Assembly (NCBI RefSeq): GCF_019602855.1
Contig: NZ_CP080767.1
Coordinates: forward strand, 1,736,001 to 1,800,000
DNA: 64,000 bases
Origin: Cupriavidus pinatubonensis
GTDB lineage: Bacteria > Pseudomonadota > Gammaproteobacteria > Burkholderiales > Burkholderiaceae
Reading direction: 5' to 3'
Both the position numbers and the translations under genes were made by a program. The notes below the pieces were generated by a model. The model was not told the origin of the DNA, searched no databases, and worked only from the letters and a program-made list of their open reading frames with translations. This document shows, in pieces, positions 51,805 through 59,645 of this stretch; within the stretch, counting starts at the first letter, position 1; each line of letters opens with the position of its first letter.

Positions 51805-53135
51805 TGAGCTTTGAACTGCACCCCCGGTACCTGGAGGTTCACCTTCATGGGCGGCTCTGCGGCTTCCTTTGTGAAGCGGGTGGGAATACCCGCTTCGTTC
51901 CCACGGACGAATACCGTGGCGACAACGAGCGTTACACGCTCAGCTTGTCCATTACTCTGCCAACAGAGATTGGCCGGGAAGCCACGTCGGCAGTGTTCGA
52001 CAACGCGTTCCACCCCGCGATCTACAACACGGGCGGCGAGCTTCCCCCGTACTTTGCCGGGTTGCTGCCGGAGGGCGAACTGCGCAAGCGCCTTGAGTCC
52101 ACCCGAACGAATCCTGAGGACAAGGACGATTTTGGCGTTCTGGCCTCCGCTGGCAACGATTTGCCGGGCGCCATCGTTGTGAAGCCGGCCGATGTCCGCG
52201 CACTGCCGGGATACGTGCGCACCTACGGCGTGACGGGCGGCGCTGACAACCTCGAGATCGCGGTAGTCGAAGGCGCGACGGAAGGCGCGGCGTCGGTTTC
52301 GGGTGTCCAGAACAAGCTGGCGCTTTCGACGATGCGCAAGGGCGAGCGGTACACCCTCCCGACTAAGGGGAAGGTATCCGACATCATCGCCAAGCTGCCG
52401 GCGAAGAATGACGATTCCCAGGTGTTCAACGAATACGTGTCGATGCATCTTGCAGCGGCGGCCGGAGTGAACATCGCCCCGATCCAGGTTCTTCCCATGT
52501 CGAGTATCGACGTGCCGGACCTGGCAGATTTGATGGGAAAGGGCTTGCATTACCTGGCGGTGGAGCGCTTTGATCGCGCCGCCGACGGTGGCCTTCTCCA
52601 TGCGGAGGACGGCTGTCAAATGCTCGGCCGGATGCCCAACAGGAAGTACGCAAAGCGTGAAGAGTACATTCGGCTACTGGCGGCACTGTACCGGCTCAGC
52701 CCGAAGGGATTTGAGAACGTACGACAGTTCTTCTTGCGCCAGGCAGTCAATACGCTGATCGGCAATAGCGACGCGCATCTGAAGAACTTCTCGGTGATCT
52801 ACCGCGACCGGAAGCTGCCGGAGCTCTCGCCGGCGTACGACATCGTGTGCGTCGCTGCCTTGCCCAACTTCACGTCCTATGGTCAGAACGTTGCGATTGA
52901 CGAGATCCAGCGCAAGGAGACCATGGATCTTTATGAAGATATCGCGGACAAGGCCGGCATCCCCAGGCGGATCGCTACAGCCGCGGTCAAGGAGGCCGTG
53001 TCCATGGCCCACGCGCATTGGCCAGGCCTTCTGGAGAAGATGGGCGCATCGCAAGCGTTGCGCGACGTCATCGCCGAGCGACTGGAGAATCTACCGTTGG
53101 CTAAGGTGGGAAGGCCAACGAGGAAGGGGGCTTGA
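51804..53135 (+). CDS. hipA: HipA-like serine/threonine kinase toxin
   Basis: 443 residues, close to E. coli HipA. The couple domain is at the N-terminus (YLEVHLHGRLCGFL, later ELPPYFAGLLPEGELRKRLE), the kinase core carries VSGVQNKLALS (Ser166 matching the autophosphorylated loop), NTLIGNSDAHLKNFSVIYRD with catalytic Asp323, and LSPAYDIVC with metal-binding Asp346. HipA of E. coli phosphorylates GltX to arrest growth. All active-site residues look intact, so an active toxin is expected. Confidence 0.93.
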   Translation: MSFELHPRYLEVHLHGRLCGFLCEAGGNTRFVPTDEYRGDNERYTLSLSITLPTEIGREATSAVFDNAFHPAIYNTGGELPPYFAGLLPEGELRKRLESTRTNPEDKDDFGVLASAGNDLPGAIVVKPADVRALPGYVRTYGVTGGADNLEIAVVEGATEGAASVSGVQNKLALSTMRKGERYTLPTKGKVSDIIAKLPAKNDDSQVFNEYVSMHLAAAAGVNIAPIQVLPMSSIDVPDLADLMGKGLHYLAVERFDRAADGGLLHAEDGCQMLGRMPNRKYAKREEYIRLLAALYRLSPKGFENVRQFFLRQAVNTLIGNSDAHLKNFSVIYRDRKLPELSPAYDIVCVAALPNFTSYGQNVAIDEIQRKETMDLYEDIADKAGIPRRIATAAVKEAVSMAHAHWPGLLEKMGASQALRDVIAERLENLPLAKVGRPTRKGA

Positions 53136-53321
53136 CCGGGCATGCCATGATTTCGACCAGGTGATTGTTGCGTAACGGGAAACCGTCTGTTGCTGAGTTC
53201 CCTCTTTGTCGCTTTCGGGAAAACCCTTATCTTTCAATCCATGCGATACCGCAACGCAGCAACTCCATCACTGGCGGGTCGCTCGGAAAAAAAGAGAAAA
53301 GAGAAAAGAGAGAGGGAAATC

Positions 53322-53540
53322 ATGAACGCCACCCGCTACACCTTGATCGTCATCACCGCCATCGCCGCCGCCTTGTCGGCTGCCCCGGTTCTGGCTGACA
53401 GCACAAAGTTCGATCCCTACACTGCCGGTGCTCGGGCTGCGAAGTACGACATCTACGCCGATGGCGCAAAGGCAGGCAAATTCGATGTCAACTCCGACGG
53501 CGCCCGCTACGAGTTCTCGACCGACCACATGCCGCTCTGA
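53322..53540 (+). CDS. Small secreted protein with three 11-12-residue repeats
   Basis: 72 residues. A signal peptide (MNATRYTLIVITAIAAALSA, cleavage after VLA) leaves about 47 residues built of three imperfect repeats: DPYTAGARAAKY, DIYADGAKAGKF and DVNSDGARYEF, with the shared pattern D-x-x-x-x-G-A-(R/K). AGAGGGAAA precedes the ATG after a purine-rich A/G run of over 30 bases. No family is recognised. It lies 187 bases after hipA. Confidence 0.7.
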   Translation: MNATRYTLIVITAIAAALSAAPVLADSTKFDPYTAGARAAKYDIYADGAKAGKFDVNSDGARYEFSTDHMPL

Positions 53541-53596
53541 GGCAGCGAGCCCGGAATTCGGGCGCATCTAGCGGTGCGGATCGAGGGGACGCATCT

Positions 53597-54421
53597 TCAA
53601 CCCAGACTCATGATCTCGCGCGCCTGGGCCGCGGTTGCGACAGGGCGACCATACTCCTCGCAAAGCTCGGCAACCTGGCGCACAAGCGCGGCATTAGATG
53701 GGGCGAGCGTATTCTTGTCCAGTCGCACATTGTCCTCGAGCCCGGTGCGGCAGTGTCCCCCGAGTTCCAGTGACCAGCGGGCCATTGTCAGTTGATGGCG
53801 ACCGATGCCGGCGCCAGTCCATGTCGCATCGGGCGAAAGGCGCTTCAGGGTCTGAACGTAGAATTCAAGCACTTCGCGATCGACGGGCATTGCATTCTTG
53901 ATGCCCATGACAAACTGGATGTGTAGCGGACCGACGATCGCGCCGGCCGCCTGCATGGCAGCGGCCTGGAAGATCATCGACAGGTCAAAGGCCTCGACTT
54001 CGGGCTTGATGCCGTAGGTTTTCATCTCGGCGGCGAGCCAGTCGACCAGCTCCGGCGGATTGTCATAGACGCGGGTTGGGAAATTGACCGACCCGGTTGC
54101 CAGGGACGCCATATCAGGCCGCAGGGAAAGCATGGCGCCTCTCTCATTGCCGGCGCCGGAGCGACCACCGGTGGACACCTGAGTGATCATGCCCGGCGCG
54201 TGCTTGCGAATGCCCTCCAGCACCAGTGCGAAACGATCCGGATTTGACGTGGGCGTTTCGTCATCGTTGCGCACGTGGAGATGAACCAGGGTCGCCCCGG
54301 CTTCGAATGCCGCCTGGGTCGATTCCACTTGCTCGCTCACTGTGATTGGCACAGCCGGATTGTCTTTCTTGCGCGGCAGTGATCCCGTGATCGCAACAGA
54401 AATAATGCAGGGCTTGTTCAT
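53597..54421 (-). CDS. DUF849 beta-keto acid cleavage enzyme (BKACE), third copy
   Basis: 274 residues. Zinc-site motif ATLVHLHVRNDDETPTSNPDRF (HxH near 46-48), MITQVSTGGRSGAG, EVEAFDLSMIF and GGHCRTGLEDNVRLDKNTLAPSNAALV all match the BKACE family, including the conserved GLEDN. This is the shortest and most classical of the three copies in the window. The start at 54421 begins MNKPCIISVAITG, the normal family N-terminus. A LysR gene on the same strand lies 227 bases upstream and probably regulates it. Confidence 0.93.
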   Translation of the reverse strand: MNKPCIISVAITGSLPRKKDNPAVPITVSEQVESTQAAFEAGATLVHLHVRNDDETPTSNPDRFALVLEGIRKHAPGMITQVSTGGRSGAGNERGAMLSLRPDMASLATGSVNFPTRVYDNPPELVDWLAAEMKTYGIKPEVEAFDLSMIFQAAAMQAAGAIVGPLHIQFVMGIKNAMPVDREVLEFYVQTLKRLSPDATWTGAGIGRHQLTMARWSLELGGHCRTGLEDNVRLDKNTLAPSNAALVRQVAELCEEYGRPVATAAQAREIMSLG

Positions 54422-54648
54422 GCTTGATGTCGGTAGATTAGGCGGGCGGGCGAGGGCTTGCTGGTGCCTCCAGGGGCGCTGACATGGCGACCTCTGCGCT
54501 GGGGCGCGCCCTCGTTCGTGTGGGTCGACACTTCGCATGCATCGTATTGGCGGCGGCGGGGCTCAGTCCAATACTGATTGGGTCTGCAACCATACGGATG
54601 GAGTATCGATTGCCGTAGCGGACCGGTCGCCTTGTGTTGTCACATTGT

Positions 54649-55551
54649 TCACAGTGAGGGGGTCTGCGGTCTACCACCGAGATGCGCCAGCAGACTTTGC
54701 ATCGGCTTAGACAGACTGTGCCATTGCTGAAAGCACAGGCAGAGCTGTCTGCGCGCCCAATCCTCTCTGATCATGAGGGTTTTGAACGGATATCTGCGTC
54801 GATAGCGTTTTGCGGCCGCCAACGGAATGATCGCGACTCCCACTCCCTGCGACACCATCTGGCACGATCCCTCGAAGGTCTTCATGCGAATACGGAGTGA
54901 CAACGTCTTACGCAGACCTGCGGCGTGTTCTTCGATGTGGTCTTGAAGCGCGCTCCCCGCCTCCAGGCCAACGAACTGCTCGCCCGTAATTTCGGCAAAG
55001 CAAACTTCCTTCGATGCTGCGAGTCTGTGTGCCACAGGAACAATCAGGACGAGATGGTCGCTGCCGACGGGCTGGATTGTGAGACCCGTGGGATTGACGG
55101 CATCGGATACCACGCCCGCTTCGGCCAGTCCCGCGCTGATCATCTTCACGATCTCGGCACTTGTACGTTCTCTGAGATCCATGTGCAGACGCGGACGCTG
55201 TGCAAGCCACGGGGCAAGCTTCTCCGGCAACAGGCCAGTCAGCGCCGCCGTATTTGCGTACAGCTGCAACGTACCGCGTGCACCAGCACCAAAGTCCCGT
55301 AGCTCCCCTTGCAACAGGCTGTGCTGTCGGAGGATCAGACGGGCATGGTGCGCCAGCGCCTCGCCTGCCTCGGTGGTTACTACCCCTTTGCGGCTTCTCT
55401 CAAGCAGGACGACACCGGCATCCGCCTCGATATTGCTGAGACGCTCGCTTGCCGACGCCAACGCAAGGTTTGCTTGTCTGGCCCCGGCTGTGATGCTGCC
55501 GGCATCGACCACGCAAACGAACAAGCGCAGATCCGCGAGATCGAATCTCAT
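54649..55551 (-). CDS. LysR-family regulator
   Basis: 300 residues. Winged helix FDLADLRLFVCVVDAGSITAGARQANLALASASERLSNIEADAGVVLLERSRKGVVTTEAGEAL, then an effector domain with LQLYANTAALTGLLPEKLAPWL. The start at 55551 fits the family; the track extends further without support. It is divergent from the TauE/SafE-like gene by 114 bases and upstream of the BKACE, the likely targets. Confidence 0.92.
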   Translation of the reverse strand: MRFDLADLRLFVCVVDAGSITAGARQANLALASASERLSNIEADAGVVLLERSRKGVVTTEAGEALAHHARLILRQHSLLQGELRDFGAGARGTLQLYANTAALTGLLPEKLAPWLAQRPRLHMDLRERTSAEIVKMISAGLAEAGVVSDAVNPTGLTIQPVGSDHLVLIVPVAHRLAASKEVCFAEITGEQFVGLEAGSALQDHIEEHAAGLRKTLSLRIRMKTFEGSCQMVSQGVGVAIIPLAAAKRYRRRYPFKTLMIREDWARRQLCLCFQQWHSLSKPMQSLLAHLGGRPQTPSL

Positions 55552-55665
55552 ACGGCCTCCAAGACGGCTTTCCTTCGGCAAATCCGAAGGGGGTGTCGGA
55601 AAAACCGCATTGTGCCAGCCCAGGACCCGATATGTAATGGCCGCTATGACTGCGCGGACCATCGT

Positions 55666-56415
55666 ATGAATACTCTGACCATTGGATCGATTTGCCTGCT
55701 CTCCGCCACGTTCGTCGGGGCCGGTATGGTCAAAGGCGTGACGGGAATGGGGTTGCCAACGGTTGCCATGGGCGTGCTTGGCGCGATCATGTCACCGCTC
55801 ACAGCGGCGGCGATCCTGATCATTCCGTCGTTCGTGACCAACGTGTGGCAAATGCTGGCTGGGCGCGGCACGCTCCGTCTCATGCGACGGCTCTGGGCAA
55901 TGATGCTCTGCATCGTGATCGGTACCCTGATGGGGACGCGACTGCTGGTAATCGTTGACCCGGTCTGGGCGGGACGTGCGTTGGGCCTGGCCTTGATCGC
56001 CTATGCTGCCTACGCTCTGTTCTTGCCGACGCTCTCGGTCCCGGAACGGCTCGAGTCCTGGCTTTCGCCCGTCATCGGCATTGTTACCGGGGTATTGACT
56101 GGCGTCACCGGTATCTTCACGATTCCTGCCGTGCCCTATGTGCAGTCGTTGGGTCTTCAGAAGGACGAACTCGTGCAGGCCCTTGGCCTTTCGTTCACCG
56201 TCTCCACAGTCGCACTCGCAGGAGGGCTCCTGGCCCAAGACGCGTTTCGACTCGATCAGCTCGGCTTGTCCCTTCTGGTTGTCATTCCCGCGCTCGCAGG
56301 AATGTGGTTGGGCGCGATCGTGCGGCAGAAGATCAGTCCCCAAGCCTTCCGTCGTGGCTTTCTCATGTTCCTGATCATCCTGGGTCTCGAACTGGCGCTT
56401 CGTCCTTTTTCCTGA
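55666..56415 (+). CDS. TauE/SafE-family anion exporter
   Basis: 249 residues with about eight membrane helices. The N-terminal ATFVGAGMVKGVTGMGLPTVAMGVLGAIMSPLTAAAILIIPSFVTNVWQ carries the TauE/SafE signature GxxxGxTGxGxP, repeated in ASPVIGIVTGVLTGVTGIFTIPAVPYVQSLG. Family members export sulfite, sulfoacetate or related organic anions. Pairing with a LysR and a BKACE suggests movement of an acid linked to that pathway. It ends 13 bases before the NTF2-like gene on the other strand. Confidence 0.92.
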   Translation: MNTLTIGSICLLSATFVGAGMVKGVTGMGLPTVAMGVLGAIMSPLTAAAILIIPSFVTNVWQMLAGRGTLRLMRRLWAMMLCIVIGTLMGTRLLVIVDPVWAGRALGLALIAYAAYALFLPTLSVPERLESWLSPVIGIVTGVLTGVTGIFTIPAVPYVQSLGLQKDELVQALGLSFTVSTVALAGGLLAQDAFRLDQLGLSLLVVIPALAGMWLGAIVRQKISPQAFRRGFLMFLIILGLELALRPFS

Positions 56416-56428
56416 GGCCTGCAGAGCC

Positions 56429-56812
56429 TTAGACACAACGGGCGGCGGTATCGTAGAAGCCGCGCCAGCGCGTAATCTTGCCGTCGCGCACAGTGAACAC
56501 ATGCGCCCAGTCGGATTCGAACGGCTTGCCTTCCGGCACCGTAGTCCCCTTTACAAAGCCGAGCACCACCAAATCGTCTCCGGCTTCGATAAATTCGCGA
56601 GCTTCGAAGACCTCGATGACATCGTCCTGCATCATCTGCTCGAAGACTTCGCGAATCTCCGCCAAGGTTCCGCGCGTGCCTGCGTACCGCATGGCCGGCG
56701 GCCCGACGAACTTCCAGTCAACCTGTTGAGCCATGAGGCTCATGACGGTATCGATCTGCCTCCTGCGATACGCCTCGTATGACGCTTGAACGACTTCCTT
56801 AGGACTTGGCAT
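56429..56812 (-). CDS. SnoaL/NTF2-like protein
   Basis: 127 residues of the cone-shaped NTF2-like fold: VVQASYEAYRRRQIDTVMSLMAQQVDWKFVGPP at the N-terminus and DWAHVFTVRDGKITRWRGFYDTAA at the end. Members act as polyketide cyclases, epoxide hydrolases or binding proteins; no catalytic set can be assigned here. GGGAG lies 9 bases before the ATG at 56812. It is divergent from katG across 314 bases. Confidence 0.85.
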   Translation of the reverse strand: MPSPKEVVQASYEAYRRRQIDTVMSLMAQQVDWKFVGPPAMRYAGTRGTLAEIREVFEQMMQDDVIEVFEAREFIEAGDDLVVLGFVKGTTVPEGKPFESDWAHVFTVRDGKITRWRGFYDTAARCV

Positions 56813-57126
56813 TTCTGGCTCCCGTTTCACGCAAGCCGGCTTGTCGCGCCGACGCATCCAAACTAGGGCGCATCAGAATCACTTTCAAGCTGCAGCAGGG
56901 ACTTTGATAAATCGCCCAGCCTTGACGGAAGCAAAGGATCAAGGCAACCGCCCAATCAGTAGTTTCTGGTGGAGGGAGTGCGACCTGGCCGAGGCAAACT
57001 TTGCGATTGGCTTTCGCTATTGCGCTGATTATTAAATTTCAACACCTTTGCCTTGATTTTGTGCCGGCAAGTACTACTCCAACGGAATGCCACCTCAAAT
57101 ATGGTGCCCCCGTCCTGGAGGATGAT
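56813..57126. other. Intergenic region between the NTF2-like gene and katG
   Basis: 314 bases without a supported gene. It carries the divergent promoters. A fair sigma-70-like pair for katG is described separately; no clear OxyR four-box site could be identified by eye. Confidence 0.55.
57007..57035 (+). promoter_or_regulatory. Candidate sigma-70 promoter of katG
   Basis: TTGGCT at 57007-57012 and TATTAA at 57030-57035 are separated by 17 bases and lie about 92 bases before the katG start. Spacing is ideal and the local sequence is AT-rich, but no transcript start is known. Confidence 0.4.
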
Positions 57127-59382
57127 ATGACTGACAAGCAACATACCAGAAGTGTTAGCGAGAGCGAGAACCCTGCCATCCCTTCACCGACTCCAAAGGT
57201 CAGCCGCCCCAGGCGGAACAAGGACTGGTGGCCGAATCAACTGGATCTTTCGGTGCTTCACACGCACTCGCACCTGTCCTGCCCGCTGGAAGAAGAATTC
57301 GACTATGCGGACCAGTTCAGGGGTCTTGACGTTGACGCGCTGAAGCAAGACCTCATCCAGCTGATGACGACATCGCAGGATTGGTGGCCGGCCGACTACG
57401 GCCACTATGGGCCGTTGTTCATTCGCATGTCCTGGCATGCCGCCGGCACGTACCGCATCGCCGATGGCCGCGGTGGCGGCGGCGAGGGCCAGCAGCGGTT
57501 CGCGCCGCTCAATAGTTGGCCGGACAACGCCAATCTCGACAAGGCGCGCCGACTGCTCTGGCCCCTGAAGAAAAAGTATGGCCAGAAGGTTTCGTGGGCC
57601 GATCTGCTGATCTTTGCGGGCAATGTGGCTTATGAATCAATGGGGTTCAAGACTTTTGGCTTCGGCTTTGGCCGGCCTGATGTCTGGGAGCCAGAAGACA
57701 TATTCTGGGGTCCGGAGGACACCTGGCTCGGGGACGAGCGCTACAGCGGCGACCGCGAACTCGCCAAGCCACTCGCCAACGTACAGATGGGCCTGATCTA
57801 CGTGAATCCAGAGGGGCCAGGGGGCAACCCCGATCCGCTCGCTGCGGCGAGGGATATCCGAGAGACTTTTGCCCGCATGGCCATGAACGATGAAGAAACC
57901 GTTGCGCTCATCGTGGGCGGCCACACCGTCGGCAAAACACATGGTGCTGCGCCGGCGGCAGGGAATGTCGGTTTGGAACCGGAGGGCGCCCCGATCGAGG
58001 AGCAAGGCCTGGGCTGGAAGAACAAGTTCGGCAGCGGCAAGGGTTCCGACGCGATTACCAGCGGACTTGAAGGCGCATGGACCAACAATCCGACCAAATG
58101 GGACAACGGCTTTCTGGAGAACCTGTTCAAATACGAGTGGGAACTGACGACAAGCCCGGCGGGCGCGAAGCAGTGGAAGCCGAAGAATCCGGAAGCGAAT
58201 GACACGGTGCCCGATGCACATGGAGCGTCCAGGCGACATTCCCCGACGATGCTGACCACAGACCTGTCACTGCGCATGGATCCGATCTACGGACCGATTG
58301 CCAAACGCTTTCACGACAATCCGGACCAGCTCGAGGATGCATTTGCCAAAGCCTGGTTCAAATTGCTTCACCGTGACATGGGTCCTCGCTCGCGCTATCT
58401 GGGCCCATGGATCCCCGAGGCGCAGCTTTGGCAGGACCCGATCCCACCCGTCGAACATGAACTGGTCAGCGAACAGGATATCGACGCCCTCAAGCGAACG
58501 ATCCTCGGTTCTGGTCTGTCCGTCCCTGAGTTGATATCGACAGCGTGGGGCGCTGCCGCCAGCTTCCGTGGCACCGATAAACGTGGTGGTGCGAATGGCG
58601 CGCGGATTCGCCTGGCGCCGCAAAAGGACTGGGAGTCCAACGAGCCTTCGCGGCTGGCAAAGGTCCTGACAGCCCTAGAGCGCATCCAGAACGACTTCAA
58701 CGGCTCGCAGTCCGGCGGCAAGAAAGTCTCGCTTGCCGATCTGATTGTTCTTGGCGGTTGCGCCGCTGTTGAGGAAGCGGCCAGAAGAGCGGGATTCAAC
58801 ATTAGCGTCCCGTTCGCGCCGGGCCGCACCGATGCATCGCAGGAACAGACGGATGAGAGCATCTTTGACGTGCTCGAACCTATCGGTGACGCGTTCCGGA
58901 ACTATTTCCGGGCAGAAGACCCTCTGTCGCCGGAAACCCGTCTGCTGGACCGGGCCAATCTCCTGAAGCTGACCGCGCCGCAGATGACGGTACTCGTCGG
59001 CGGCATGCGAATGCTCGATGCAAACCACGGCCAATCCAGGCACGGCGTGTTCACCGACAAGCCGGGCACGTTGAGCAACGAATTCTTCGTGAACTTGCTC
59101 GACATCGGCACAGCGTGGAGACCTTCCGTTGCGGACAAGAGCGTGTACGAGGGCATTGATCGCACTTCGGGCAAGACCCGGTGGACCGCGACGGCCGCCG
59201 ACCTCGTCTTCGGAGCGCATTCCCAATTGCGCGCGCTGGCCGAGGTCTACGCGTGCGACGACGGCAAGGAAAGATTCGTGCGCGACTTCGTGGCGGCGTG
59301 GAACAAGGTCATGAATCTCGATCGCTACGATCTGCTCGGCACACGAAACGGACGACGGGCGGTTACCTCCAAACCAGTCTGA
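57127..59382 (+). CDS. katG: Catalase-peroxidase KatG
   Basis: 751 residues with the usual two duplicated peroxidase domains. Distal-site residues Arg100, Trp103 and His104 (FIRMSWHAAGTYR), the covalent-adduct tyrosine in GLIYVNPEGP and the proximal histidine in IVGGHTVGKTHG are present. The second, haem-free domain begins near GSGLSVPELISTAWGAAASFRGTDKRGGANGARIRL. It detoxifies hydrogen peroxide in the cytoplasm and would activate isoniazid-type compounds. The ATG at 57127 follows GGAGGATGAT; the 42-residue upstream extension is not family-like. Confidence 0.97.
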   Translation: MTDKQHTRSVSESENPAIPSPTPKVSRPRRNKDWWPNQLDLSVLHTHSHLSCPLEEEFDYADQFRGLDVDALKQDLIQLMTTSQDWWPADYGHYGPLFIRMSWHAAGTYRIADGRGGGGEGQQRFAPLNSWPDNANLDKARRLLWPLKKKYGQKVSWADLLIFAGNVAYESMGFKTFGFGFGRPDVWEPEDIFWGPEDTWLGDERYSGDRELAKPLANVQMGLIYVNPEGPGGNPDPLAAARDIRETFARMAMNDEETVALIVGGHTVGKTHGAAPAAGNVGLEPEGAPIEEQGLGWKNKFGSGKGSDAITSGLEGAWTNNPTKWDNGFLENLFKYEWELTTSPAGAKQWKPKNPEANDTVPDAHGASRRHSPTMLTTDLSLRMDPIYGPIAKRFHDNPDQLEDAFAKAWFKLLHRDMGPRSRYLGPWIPEAQLWQDPIPPVEHELVSEQDIDALKRTILGSGLSVPELISTAWGAAASFRGTDKRGGANGARIRLAPQKDWESNEPSRLAKVLTALERIQNDFNGSQSGGKKVSLADLIVLGGCAAVEEAARRAGFNISVPFAPGRTDASQEQTDESIFDVLEPIGDAFRNYFRAEDPLSPETRLLDRANLLKLTAPQMTVLVGGMRMLDANHGQSRHGVFTDKPGTLSNEFFVNLLDIGTAWRPSVADKSVYEGIDRTSGKTRWTATAADLVFGAHSQLRALAEVYACDDGKERFVRDFVAAWNKVMNLDRYDLLGTRNGRRAVTSKPV

Positions 59383-59400
59383 CAACCCGGCAGCAAGCAG

Positions 59401-59431
59401 GTGCAGGCGCTCCCGCAAGGGGCGCCTGCAC
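59401..59431 (+). terminator. GC-rich hairpin after katG
   Basis: GTGCAGGCGC and its exact complement surround an 11-base loop, 19 bases after the katG stop. There is no T tract, so termination by this hairpin alone is uncertain. Confidence 0.4.
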
Positions 59432-59645
59432 CGCGTTGCGAAAAGGCATCATTAGCTACGCCGCTGGCGGAGTTCGATTTCAGAATAAAGGGGCGAAATA
59501 CCCGACACTGGAGATATAGTCACGAATGCCGCTCGCGCGGGCGTGGTTGTGGGACAGACAGCACCCGCGCGAGCGCTTCCGCAGTGCGCATCGCACGCTG
59601 CCGAACAGGAGCTCCCCGTCGCCTTGTGCCGTATTGCGCCCCAGC

